The notes under the pieces: model-generated
Seen by the model: the letters and a program-made list of their open reading frames with translations, nothing else
The model's database searches: none
What the model was told of the DNA's origin: nothing
Translations under genes and position numbers: made by a program
NCBI GenBank assembly: GCA_964592375.1
Contig: CAZQDP010000021.1
Span: 1-31,740, forward strand
DNA from: CAZQDP01 sp964592375
GTDB taxonomy: Bacteria; Bacillota; Clostridia; RUG12999
Length of the DNA stretch: 31,740 nucleotides
Direction: 5' to 3'
In this document: piece after piece, positions 25,012 through 31,740 of the stretch
Layout of the letters: each line of letters begins with the position of its first letter
Numbering within the stretch: position 1 is the first letter of the stretch

Positions 25012-25449
25012 TCAAAACAATCCTTCAATACTTAAGCGTTCTGTTTCATGCAAGTGAGAAAACAGAGCGCTTAATTTTTTAATTTCACCGGCAAGCTGCT
25101 CTGAAATGATCCCTTCATTATCATCCTTTTTTTGCTCGCTGCTTTGCACCATGCCGGCAATGGTAGCGAGAGTTTCATCTATTTCATCAATATGCTGGTT
25201 TTCAATAGAAAAAGCAATGATTACTTTTGATTTCTTCCACTCCTTAGCCATCGCATGAATATGGTTTTGGAGTTGCTCCGTCTCGGAGGGTGAGGATGTG
25301 AGGAGCTCCTCAGCTTGCAAGGATAAGCTTTGAGACGCACGAGAAGTATACATAGAAAAAAATATTGTAAGGCCTACCATCATCGCACAGAGCCCTAACA
25401 TAATTAGCAGTTTATTGATGGAAAAAACCTCCTCTTTGCTTGTATGCAT
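25012..25449 (-). CDS. DUF4363 family protein
   Basis: The coordinates give the longest frame with a canonical start (145 residues). The protein has one N-terminal membrane helix (KLLIMLGLCAMMVGLTIFFSM), then an extracytoplasmic helical domain with EWKKSKVIIAFSIENQHIDEIDETL, the DUF4363 pattern. DUF4363 genes commonly sit next to DUF421/YetF genes, as here (72 bases). The ATG at 25449 has no ribosome binding site. Instead a strong GAGGAGG lies inside the frame, 8 bases before an ATC codon at 25419, right where the family usually starts (INKLLIML), so real translation may begin at ATC. The 3' end also contains, on the opposite strand, the terminator of the ftsEX cluster. The stop is 3 bases from the end of the convergent membrane-protein gene. 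Confidence 0.75.
   Translation of the reverse strand: MHTSKEEVFSINKLLIMLGLCAMMVGLTIFFSMYTSRASQSLSLQAEELLTSSPSETEQLQNHIHAMAKEWKKSKVIIAFSIENQHIDEIDETLATIAGMVQSSEQKKDDNEGIISEQLAGEIKKLSALFSHLHETERLSIEGLF
25032..25080 (+). terminator. Terminator of the ftsEX cluster, inside the convergent DUF4363 gene
   Basis: A 15-bp stem with one G-U pair (25032-25046 with 25060-25074, 13-base loop) is followed directly by TTTTTT on the plus strand. It begins 23 bases after the last gene of the cluster and lies wholly within the 3' coding end of the minus-strand DUF4363 gene. Confidence 0.85.
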
Positions 25450-25521
25450 AAACGAAATGGGAAAACGGTATTTTTCGATGGTTATATTAAGAAAAATATA
25501 ACTTTACAGCAGAGCAGAAGA

Positions 25522-26190
25522 TTATTTTTTTTGAATATATACATCTTCCGTTTCATCCACTGTGGCATAAAGCACCTTGCGATAATCGTCTACTCCTTTT
25601 TTTTTCAGTAATCTGAAAAAAGTATTTTCACTTATCCCAAGATCCTTCAGCTGCTCCGTGTCAAGTCGTCCATCGCGGATGACCACATATGGCAATACTG
25701 CAGGCGCACATTGTATTCCCAAATCACCTGTCGTTGCAGGATTTTTGCAGGATTTTGGCAGCACACTCAGTTTCCCCTTGGTCTCTAAAATGGCATATTC
25801 CACATCCCGAATATCATAATAGCCTGCAATGCGAAGATCCTCCGCTAAATCGTCAATATTGTAGCGCAGGCGCTTTAGCTCCTCAAACATAATTTGTCCG
25901 TGGCGAATTACAATGCGGGAATGCCCCTCTAAGTAGCCTTGTGCGCGGCGGAATTTGAGCGCAATAAAGGAAAAGAAAACCTCCAGTGTAATAAGCGTAA
26001 TAATTGGGATAATGCCTCGTAGTAGTGGAAGGCGCATATCCTCAATAGGCACGGCGACCAGCTCGGAGAGCATAATGGTAATCACAAGTTCCGAAGGCTG
26101 CATTTCACCGATTTGGCGTTTTCCCATAAAACGGATACCTGCAATGACCAAAAGATAAAGAATAATCGTGCGCAGGATATTAGCACTCAC
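25522..26190 (-). CDS. DUF421 (YetF-type) membrane protein
   Basis: The 222-residue protein has three N-terminal membrane helices (to about residue 80) and a cytoplasmic domain with the family signatures FMGKRQIGEMQPSELVITIM, GHSRIVIRHGQIMFEELKRLR and DDLAEDLRIAGYYDIRDVEYAILETKGKLSVLPK. This is the DUF421/YetF family, found in spore-forming and other Firmicutes; some Bacillus members are inserted in spore membranes. I start at the GTG at 26190, six bases after GAGGTG, rather than at the GTG inside that site. The DUF4363 gene follows, and the pair is a frequent unit. The biochemical role is not known. Confidence 0.88.
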   Translation of the reverse strand: MSANILRTIILYLLVIAGIRFMGKRQIGEMQPSELVITIMLSELVAVPIEDMRLPLLRGIIPIITLITLEVFFSFIALKFRRAQGYLEGHSRIVIRHGQIMFEELKRLRYNIDDLAEDLRIAGYYDIRDVEYAILETKGKLSVLPKSCKNPATTGDLGIQCAPAVLPYVVIRDGRLDTEQLKDLGISENTFFRLLKKKGVDDYRKVLYATVDETEDVYIQKK

Positions 26191-26233
26191 GTATATCACC
26201 TCAAAAAAATATCTGTAAAACCATCGCTTTTAC

Positions 26234-26262
26234 TTGACAAAATGAGCCGGACTGCGTATAAT
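26234..26262 (+). promoter_or_regulatory. Consensus promoter of tRNA-Val
   Basis: TTGACA (26234-26239), 17 bases, then TATAAT (26257-26262): a perfect sigma-A promoter, 78 bases upstream of the tRNA. It is the internal yardstick for the identical promoter found at the end of cas13a. Confidence 0.85.
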
Positions 26263-26340
26263 AGAAAAAAGATAAGAAGAAAGAAGATTTAAAATAGAAG
26301 TGTTACTTGCAGTCCAACTCTTTTTTCTCATCTTGTATGT

Positions 26341-26417
26341 GGGACGATAGCTCAGCTGGTTAGAGTACCACGTTGACATCGTGGGGGTCGTAGGTTCGAG
26401 TCCTATTCGTCCCACCA
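26341..26417 (+). tRNA. tRNA-Val (anticodon GAC)
   Basis: A complete cloverleaf is visible: acceptor GGGACGA paired with TCGTCCC, D-arm GCTC/GAGT, anticodon stem CCACG/CGTGG around the loop TTGACAT (anticodon GAC), T-arm GTAGG/CCTAT with loop TTCGAGT, and an encoded CCA end. A perfect promoter lies upstream. No clear T-run terminator follows; an imperfect inverted repeat begins 17 bases downstream. Confidence 0.97.
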
Positions 26418-26433
26418 AATCTGCCCATAGGGG

Positions 26434-26524
26434 CAATGAAGAATGAAAAATGAAGAACAAAATGCACCGTGAAGCGTTGTGAGCCATTTTGGACTTTTCA
26501 TTGTTCATTCTTTATTTTTCATTG
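26434..26524. repeat. Imperfect inverted-repeat element, MITE-like
   Basis: Two 24-base A/T-rich arms, 26434-26457 and 26501-26524, match at 20 of 24 positions when one is reverse-complemented. A 43-base centre contains a second short AAAATG/CATTTT inverted repeat. The arms consist of repeated AATGAA units. The element fills the space between tRNA-Val and the AraC gene, and its right edge abuts the ribosome binding site of the latter. It carries no coding sequence and could be a small palindromic mobile repeat; other genome copies would be needed to confirm that. Confidence 0.45.
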
Positions 26525-26539
26525 AAGGAGCATTTTGCC

Positions 26540-27370
26540 ATGATAGAGCGCATTCTTTGCAACCTTCATTTGCAGGAGTTAAATGTGGTTTCCTTTGGCA
26601 ATGAGGTCTGCCGGCCGTCCCATGCGTTTGGTCCGGCGGTAAGGCCGTATTTTCTGATTCATTATATCCTGTCCGGCAAGGGCCTATTCCGTACGCAAAA
26701 TCAGGAATACCGCCCCTGCAAAGGGCAGGCTTTTTTAATTTGCCCAGGGCATGTGACCTATTATGAAAGTAGCACGGCCGAGCCGTGGACCTATATGTGG
26801 ATTGGTTTTGAAGGAAGCCGCGCAGAGGCATTGCTAAATAACTGCGGGCTTTCTCAAAATAACCCCATATTTCCTGGAGAATTTCATCTTGATGTGGATA
26901 GCTGCTTTTTATCCATGCTGGGAAACTTAGCTAGCAAGGCAGATTCTGCACTTTTTTTAACCGGAAAACTCTACGAGATGTTTTCTATCCTCAGCTATGT
27001 TTTATGTGAGAATGCAAAAGAAAAGCGAAGTGCAGCGTATTATGCCGGGCAGGCGAAGGATTATATGGATACCAATTTTTGCAAAAGCATTCACATCGAG
27101 GAGTTATCTGCCGGCATTGGCATTGACCGCAAGTATTTATGCGATGTTTTCCGCCGCTATATTGGCACATCACCTGCACGCTACATGGCAAAAGTTAGGG
27201 TTGCCCACGCTTCAAAGCTATTGAAAGATACCGATTACAGTATCGGTGAAATTGCAAGAAGTGTAGGTTATGAGGATCTGTTTACCTTTTCACGAATGTT
27301 CAAGAACAATACGGGCATATCTCCTTTGGCTTACCGCAAAGCAATTGCCGGCGAGGCGCTTACCGATTAA
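26540..27370 (+). CDS. AraC family transcriptional regulator
   Basis: The 276-residue protein has an N-terminal cupin-like sensing domain (about 20-130; FLIHYILSGKGLFRTQNQEYRPCKGQAFLICPG). The C-terminal AraC domain has two helix-turn-helix motifs (about 170-270): IEELSAGIGIDRKYLCDVFRRYIGTSPARYM, then YSIGEIARSVGYEDLFTFSRMFKNNTGISPLAYR. Such proteins usually activate sugar-uptake or glycoside-breakdown genes in response to a sugar, but no such operon is adjacent, so the target is unknown. I start at the ATG at 26540, nine bases after GAAGGAG; an upstream in-frame ATG at 26489 lies in the inverted repeat. Its 3' end overlaps the convergent protease gene by 11 bases. Confidence 0.9.
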   Translation: MIERILCNLHLQELNVVSFGNEVCRPSHAFGPAVRPYFLIHYILSGKGLFRTQNQEYRPCKGQAFLICPGHVTYYESSTAEPWTYMWIGFEGSRAEALLNNCGLSQNNPIFPGEFHLDVDSCFLSMLGNLASKADSALFLTGKLYEMFSILSYVLCENAKEKRSAAYYAGQAKDYMDTNFCKSIHIEELSAGIGIDRKYLCDVFRRYIGTSPARYMAKVRVAHASKLLKDTDYSIGEIARSVGYEDLFTFSRMFKNNTGISPLAYRKAIAGEALTD

Positions 27371-28475
27371 TACTATTGCTGTTCTTTTTCAGCACAGGCG
27401 TTACTATCGTGGATTTTTCAACAAGGCCGGTTATAAAGTTGATATTGGTATTTTCTCCTGCCGATAGGGTATATATTATTTTTCTTAGCTGGTACATGGT
27501 GGTGATTTTTTCATCCGCAATACCGGTGATAATATCATTTTCCCGAATGCCGGCCTGATACACAGGCCCATCGGGATCCACGCCTGCAACTCGCAGGCCT
27601 TTTTGTTCTTCAAAGGCGTAAAACCCCAAATAGGGCGTATCATATCTTCCATTGGTTTCAAATGCTTCAATAACAGGGCGCACATAATTTACCGGAACGG
27701 CAAAGCCTACCCCCTCTGCCGCTTCCACCTTGATGGTATTGATACCCACAACCAGGCCGGACTCATCAATCAGCGGTCCGCCGCTGTTTCCCGGATTGAT
27801 GGAGGCATCTGTTTGGATAAGCCCTTCCATAAAATTCTTCCCTTCTTCCGTTTCAACCTCAACGCTACGGCCCAGCGCACTGATAATTCCTGCAGTGACC
27901 GTTCTGCTGAAGTTTAGCCCAAGGGGATTGCCAATGGCAACCGCCTGCTCCCCCACCTTCAGCTGCTCTGCATCACCTATTTGCGCGGATTTCAAATTAT
28001 TGTAGTCCACTCGTACAATGGCAAGATCTAAAGTGGGGTCGCTCCAAACGGCTTTGCCAGTTATTCTGGTGCCATCGGCAAGAATAACCTCTACCGTCAA
28101 AGGGTTTTGACCAAGCACATGCCGATTTGTCAGAATATACCCCTTGCTTGACACAATAACTCCCGACCCAATAGACCACACAGGCCGATTGGTATACAGT
28201 TCATTAAAAATGCTACCTTGGCCGGTTTTTTCTTCTGCTTTTGCAGTGGAAATACCCACAACCGAAGGGAGCACCCGTTCTGCAATGGTTGCGATACTTG
28301 CAGGCGCTACCGGTGTGGCAACGGGCAAGGTGGTTTTTACCTGTTCTGCCGTAGGTGTTTTGTTTTCTGCATTACTGCCCCACTGCGAAATCATTCCCGT
28401 GGAAATGTAGGTAGCCAAGGCAACAGCCACCACAAAAATAAGGAAATACCCCAATTTTCTTTTCAAATTTCTCAT
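27360..28475 (-). CDS. htrA: HtrA/DegP-type serine protease with one PDZ domain
   Basis: The 371-residue membrane-anchored protease has a short cytoplasmic start, one membrane helix (about 9-26), a Pro/Thr/Ala linker (to about 60), an S1C trypsin-like domain (about 62-265) and a single C-terminal PDZ domain (about 285-365). The catalytic triad is visible: H119 in TNRHV, D150 in DPTLDLAIV and S231 in NPGNSGGPL. HtrA proteins degrade or refold damaged proteins outside the membrane and are part of the envelope stress response. The ribosome binding site AGGGGATGAGAA precedes the ATG. It converges on the AraC gene with an 11-base overlap. No CssRS-type regulator is adjacent. Confidence 0.93.
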   Translation of the reverse strand: MRNLKRKLGYFLIFVVAVALATYISTGMISQWGSNAENKTPTAEQVKTTLPVATPVAPASIATIAERVLPSVVGISTAKAEEKTGQGSIFNELYTNRPVWSIGSGVIVSSKGYILTNRHVLGQNPLTVEVILADGTRITGKAVWSDPTLDLAIVRVDYNNLKSAQIGDAEQLKVGEQAVAIGNPLGLNFSRTVTAGIISALGRSVEVETEEGKNFMEGLIQTDASINPGNSGGPLIDESGLVVGINTIKVEAAEGVGFAVPVNYVRPVIEAFETNGRYDTPYLGFYAFEEQKGLRVAGVDPDGPVYQAGIRENDIITGIADEKITTMYQLRKIIYTLSAGENTNINFITGLVEKSTIVTPVLKKNSNSINR

Positions 28476-28808
28476 CCCCTAGTCAAATGCTTTGTTATTA
28501 TTCTTCCCTTTTCAATAAAAAATATTCCATTTTTGGATAATAAGAAGAGAGAAAAAAGTGTGGGATATGGAATATGGAACGTAAAAATGGTGATTTGGTA
28601 AAATGTGGGGATTGGTTTTATTTACGGCATAATTTTGGGAGGGGATAGGTGGAAAAAACAAAGGCCAGATGGGCGAAGGAGGCTGCTTGGATTTGTTCAA
28701 AAGCATGTTTGCGAAATTTTTGTTACGATTGTGGTAAATGGAAAGGGTTTCCAAAAGGCATGTGTTATAATAGTGGTGAGAGGCAAACCCAAAAGAAAGG
28801 AGAAAAAT
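28476..28808. other. Divergent intergenic region between htrA and the 395-aa gene
   Basis: This 333-base stretch has no convincing gene. The right part carries an extended -10 promoter for the plus-strand gene (listed separately). On the minus strand TTGAAA and several A/T-rich hexamers could serve htrA, but none is compelling. A 75-codon GTG frame (28649-28876) runs into the next gene and lacks recognisable features. Confidence 0.5.
28763..28771 (+). promoter_or_regulatory. Extended -10 promoter of the 395-aa gene
   Basis: TG-T-TATAAT (TG at 28763-28764, TATAAT at 28766-28771) lies 38 bases before the ATG at 28809. No good -35 box is present, as is usual for extended -10 promoters. Confidence 0.5.
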
Positions 28809-29996
28809 ATGCAAAACAGAATTTACAACGCGCAGGACTACATTCCTCTATCCGAAATGAATGCGGATATCAATAACGCCGTCAATTTAAGGCTTGCGGA
28901 TGAGTACGAAAAAAGAACGGGAGGGCTATCCACAAAAGTATTAAAGGTACAAAAAAGCCCATCAGGTGAGGATGAATTGGTTTTGGTAAACGGGCGCAAG
29001 CTGAGCAGCGCTGCCGATGGACTATATCGGTACAAGCTCACCCCGGAGCAGGCAAAAGAAAATCGTCAACCCAAGGTAACGCAGAATTTTGTTATCAAAG
29101 AAAAAAGCGACACAAAAGGCACGGTGCGGCACAAACTGAAAATCGAAAATGAAGGAGGGGAGCATCTCAGCCTCGCAGAGGAGCAGTGGTACAAAGAGTA
29201 CATGGCACAACCACCGCAAAAGCCGGATGAGCCTGCTAAAAAATTGCCGGAAGAGGCAGTAAAGATGGACGAGTCATCTGTTGAAGACCTTTATCGGGTC
29301 ACTCGAACCATGGCGGGGCAGGAGGGGTACCATACTCCGAAAGAGAATGTAGAAAAAGCAGCACGCTACATTGCGGATAATCGGTATGCCATTGAAGAGC
29401 GTGCCATTGGTTCGGGAGTGCCGCCGGCTATGGTAGGCGCAGTGCTTTTTACCATGGAAGTGGGAAAAAAAGAAGGGGAATTGCCGGTGGATACAAATTT
29501 CTTCAAAAGCATGTATAATAAGCTATATCATGCAGATATTTCATGGGATGAACCGCTCATTGAGCAATATCTTGCAACGCCTCTTGGCAAGGTGGATATA
29601 GCCACCATGTTTCTGGTAGCAGAAGCGGATAGAAGAGGGTATGCGCTGCTTGACCTATCGCCCGACCAAAAAAGGGATCTACTCGCCTCTTATAATCGTT
29701 TCAATAAGTATCAAGATGTCCTCGGGCAAGCTTCCTACGGTTATCTAAAGGTAATGGACAAGTATTTTCTTTCTCTGCAGGGCCAAAGCGAAGAGAAGGC
29801 GCTTTTGGAAAAACAAACGGAAAGTACTTATGCAAAAGAAAGACAGCAATACGAAAAGCAGCTTGCACAATACAATCAAAATGAAGAGAAGAAGGCAAAC
29901 ATAGAAAGAAAGATGAATGCCGGGGCGAGCTACAATGGAATGAAAATGCCAACGGAAAGTTTTGTCCCCTATCGATATGTATTTGGCAGCAAATAA
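28809..29996 (+). CDS. Hypothetical 395-residue protein
   Basis: I do not recognise this protein. The ATG at 28809 has AAAGGAG seven bases ahead and an extended -10 promoter upstream; the in-frame region from 28605 to 28808 does not look coding. There is no signal peptide or membrane helix. Residues 1-130 are polar (MQNRIYNAQDYIPLSEMNADINN), with a small domain containing GEDELVLVNGRKLSSAADGLYRYKLTP. A Pro/Lys/Glu-rich linker (about 140-165) leads to a helical domain (about 165-320; AIGSGVPPAMVGAVLFTMEVGK, LATPLGKVDIATMFLVAEADRRG). A charged coiled coil (QSEEKALLEKQTESTYAKERQQYEKQ) precedes the end, PYRYVFGSK. It stands alone with its own promoter and terminators. A structural or secreted-without-signal role is possible but unsupported. 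Confidence 0.75.
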   Translation: MQNRIYNAQDYIPLSEMNADINNAVNLRLADEYEKRTGGLSTKVLKVQKSPSGEDELVLVNGRKLSSAADGLYRYKLTPEQAKENRQPKVTQNFVIKEKSDTKGTVRHKLKIENEGGEHLSLAEEQWYKEYMAQPPQKPDEPAKKLPEEAVKMDESSVEDLYRVTRTMAGQEGYHTPKENVEKAARYIADNRYAIEERAIGSGVPPAMVGAVLFTMEVGKKEGELPVDTNFFKSMYNKLYHADISWDEPLIEQYLATPLGKVDIATMFLVAEADRRGYALLDLSPDQKRDLLASYNRFNKYQDVLGQASYGYLKVMDKYFLSLQGQSEEKALLEKQTESTYAKERQQYEKQLAQYNQNEEKKANIERKMNAGASYNGMKMPTESFVPYRYVFGSK

Positions 29997-30029
29997 GGTG
30001 CACATGTAACCAAAAAAGGAAGTGAATAA

Positions 30030-30062
30030 AAAGGAGATGGCAATAGTGCTGCCATCTCCTTT
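30030..30062 (+). terminator. Terminator hairpin after the 395-aa gene
   Basis: A perfect 13-bp stem (30030-30042 with 30050-30062) closes a 7-base loop, 34 bases after the stop codon. The following T-run is short (CCTTTGC, partly in the stem), so the next hairpin may be the more efficient terminator. Confidence 0.6.
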
Positions 30063-30075
30063 GCTGCTTGTGGAT

Positions 30076-30116
30076 AAAAAGGGAAACATTTCACCGCATG
30101 GAAATGTTCTCTTTTT
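30076..30116. terminator. Second terminator hairpin, bidirectional type
   Basis: A 16-bp stem with one mismatch and one bulged base (30076-30092 with 30101-30116) is flanked by AAAAA and TTTTT tracts, so it can act in both directions. It insulates the 395-aa gene from the secreted-protein gene. Confidence 0.65.
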
Positions 30117-30159
30117 GGTAGTAAAAATAATCACTTGCATATATGTAAAATGATAATAA

Positions 30160-30206
30160 ATATGACCAAATGCATAAAAAAAAAGTCCAATATGACTATT
30201 TGCATA
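30160..30206 (+). repeat. Pair of 17-base direct repeats upstream of the secreted-protein gene
   Basis: The sequences at 30160-30176 and 30190-30206 share ATATGAC and TGCATA and match at 14 of 17 positions, with starts exactly 30 bases apart. A partial third TTGCATATATG lies at 30135-30145. They sit just upstream of the -10 box at 30230 and look like sites for a regulator binding on one face of the helix. Confidence 0.45.
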
Positions 30207-30226
30207 TAGATTTTTTGCTTATCATA

Positions 30227-30235
30227 TGATATAAT
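30227..30235 (+). promoter_or_regulatory. Extended -10 promoter of the secreted cohesin-like gene
   Basis: TG-A-TATAAT (TG at 30227-30228, TATAAT at 30230-30235) is preceded by no strong -35 box, which fits an activator-dependent promoter with the direct repeats upstream. The leader to the ATG at 30348 is about 105 bases. Confidence 0.55.
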
Positions 30236-30347
30236 ATGTCCACGCAATAAAACATTTCAGTCGTTTTGCCTTTTGACAGACGATTGAAAAGTGCGTTTTT
30301 TTGCAGAAAAAGTTTTGAAATGCAAAGTTTTATAAGGAGGTCTTAGG

Positions 30348-31740
30348 ATGAAGAGAAGAGTATTAAGTTTGGTGATGGCAATCCTGATGGTATTTTCCGT
30401 TTGCTCCTTTGCAGTGGGAACACCCTCAAATGAAATCATCATCGGCGGCACCACCATCATGAGCGACGGTGCAGGATTTGTTGGATATGTTTCTTTAAGT
30501 GGAAGCATCGTCACCATTACCGCAAAGCTGAATGGCTCCATTAACAATGTCAGCACCGCAAAGTTTGGTGTAACCTACAACAAGACAAATGTCCAAATGT
30601 TAAAGGCGGACGGCACAACCCCTGTTGCGACCTATCAGAACAGTGATTTTGTAACTGAAGCGGTTGTAGACACTTTCGCAACCTACACGAATGTACCTGC
30701 AAATTATAAAAAGACGCTAAAGGCGTTGGTACATAGTCTTCCCACGGTATATTATGCTTCCGTCGGGTTTGACAAGGTGGCAGGTGGAGCAAGTGCAAAT
30801 TATGCACCTGCTGCAGGAAGCGAATTTACCGCTACCATGAAATTCAAAATTATAGCAGGCAACACTGACCTCGCCGCCATCAAGAGCAACTTTGCTCTCT
30901 CGGGCGATGTATCAGCACCTACCCTGATTGATGCAAATGGCAAGAAGCTCATTCCGGTAGCTGCCAACTATGCAGATGCTTATGTGGTACCGGGCATCGC
31001 GCATTTTGATTATACGGCAATTGATGCGCTAGAACTCACTCCGGCGCCTAATACCAATGTAACAAATCCCGCAAGAACAGCGCCTCCTGCTTCGTCTGCA
31101 GTCTTCCTTGCAACAGACACAATGCAAAGCGGCACCCCCACAGGGACGGCATCCGCAACGGGAGACACGGCAAACCTTTCCACCATATTTACAGTCAATG
31201 GCACAAGCGATAAATATTTATACATAGATAAAACTTGGCCGTCACCTACACCCGCAGGATATGCAGCGCCATTAATCAAGTACAATTTTAGCGCCGCAGC
31301 CTCCGGACCACTTACGGTGGAGTATGATTACTATCCTGTATCTGAATCTCTAACTGCTATGAACATTGCGCTATATGCTAAAGACAATAATGGCACAAGC
31401 GCAGAAAAGATATTTGCCAATTTTACATTAAGCAAGACTTCAATTACCAATATATGCGGCGCAAATGCCGGTATTGCGAATAATGTATTTACAACCACAA
31501 ATACAGAAGCAGACATGAAGGCAGGCACCGCAGCGAATAAATATAAGGTGCAGCTTTATTTGAAGCCAGAAGAGCAGTCCTATGATGTATATGTAAATAG
31601 CACAAAGGTAGGAGCCGGTTCTTTTGAATTCCGTCAGAAGGGTGCACTTACCTCAAACATTTCTCCTGATTACCCCATTCCCGGAGAGGTGAAATTTACA
31701 TCAATGACAATCGGTACAGCCACCGGCCCAGGTGTATATA
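30348..31740 (+). CDS. Secreted cohesin-like protein, 3' end outside the window
   Basis: The frame stays open for 464 codons to the window end. The ATG has AAGGAGG seven bases ahead. Residues 1-24 form a signal peptide (RRVLSLVMAILMVFSVCSFA). Residues about 28-205 look like a cohesin-type beta sandwich: ITAKLNGSINNVSTAKFGVTYNKTNVQM, then GSEFTATMKFKIIAGNTDL. Cohesin-like folds act in cellulosomes, but also stand alone as structural domains, so dockerin binding is not implied. A Thr/Pro/Ala-rich linker (about 226-275) follows. A second domain (about 280-464) has VEYDYYPVSESLTAMNIALYAKD and YDVYVNSTKVG, closely resembling the first concanavalin-like sandwich of the giant secreted protein at 11580-16289. 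The rest of the protein and any surface anchor are missing. Confidence 0.8.
   Translation, partial: MKRRVLSLVMAILMVFSVCSFAVGTPSNEIIIGGTTIMSDGAGFVGYVSLSGSIVTITAKLNGSINNVSTAKFGVTYNKTNVQMLKADGTTPVATYQNSDFVTEAVVDTFATYTNVPANYKKTLKALVHSLPTVYYASVGFDKVAGGASANYAPAAGSEFTATMKFKIIAGNTDLAAIKSNFALSGDVSAPTLIDANGKKLIPVAANYADAYVVPGIAHFDYTAIDALELTPAPNTNVTNPARTAPPASSAVFLATDTMQSGTPTGTASATGDTANLSTIFTVNGTSDKYLYIDKTWPSPTPAGYAAPLIKYNFSAAASGPLTVEYDYYPVSESLTAMNIALYAKDNNGTSAEKIFANFTLSKTSITNICGANAGIANNVFTTTNTEADMKAGTAANKYKVQLYLKPEEQSYDVYVNSTKVGAGSFEFRQKGALTSNISPDYPIPGEVKFTSMTIGTATGPGVY

Noticed and set aside
26230..26508. 92-codon minus-strand frame containing GLEPTTPTMSTWYSNQLSYRP
   Set aside because: This is the well-known false protein produced by reading across the antisense of a tRNA gene; it covers tRNA-Val and has no ribosome binding site.
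28649..28876. 75-codon GTG frame upstream of the 395-aa gene
   Set aside because: It overlaps the well-supported start at 28809 and the promoter at 28763-28771, and its composition does not look coding.

Overview
The window reads as a chromosomal segment of a Gram-positive anaerobe of the Clostridia. The evidence is strong AGGAGG-type ribosome binding sites, sigma-A promoters of the TTGACA/TATAAT type, a PucR-like regulator next to ftsEX, and clostridial families such as DUF5685, DUF4363, DUF421 (YetF) and Sm_multidrug_ex. I cannot name the species.

Layout. 1-2300 is a decaying accessory patch. It holds the 3' end of a polymorphic toxin with its overlapping immunity gene, a zinc-dependent phospholipase C-like protein, a truncated P-loop kinase and a broken large serine recombinase tail. 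2436-5250 (minus) is an apparent operon of proA, a DUF5685 protein and a J-domain protein with a cysteine-rich tail. 5288-8033 (minus) is an arsR-yhgE pair behind a near-consensus promoter with an operator-like palindrome. 8091-11508 (minus) is a stand-alone type VI-A CRISPR locus: cas13a (1047 aa, two RNxxxH HEPN motifs), then a three-spacer array that starts one base after the cas13a stop codon, then an intrinsic terminator fused to a degenerate last repeat. 11580-16289 (minus) is a very large secreted multidomain glycosidase-like protein. 16403-18277 (plus) holds prephenate dehydrogenase and an AEC permease. 18437-20289 (minus) holds nicotinate phosphoribosyltransferase and a small conserved protein. 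20595-25008 (plus) is a cell-division cluster: PucR-type regulator, ftsE, ftsX, a coiled-coil M23 peptidase and a small membrane protein. 25012-26190 (minus) holds DUF4363 and DUF421 membrane proteins. 26341 is tRNA-Val(GAC). After it come an AraC regulator, an HtrA-type protease (convergent, overlapping), an unrecognised 395-aa protein, and a secreted cohesin-like protein cut by the window end.

The most notable observation is in the Cas13a locus. The last 20 or so codons of cas13a contain a perfect TTGACA-N17-TATAAT promoter pointing at the array, with the expected start site about 20 bases before the first repeat. The only other perfect copy of this promoter that I found in the window drives the tRNA-Val gene. 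The array therefore seems to have its own strong promoter and leader written inside the effector's coding sequence. The array ends in a terminator that has replaced half of the last repeat. crRNA and effector levels could thus be set separately within a minimal locus that has no cas1 or cas2 in the window.
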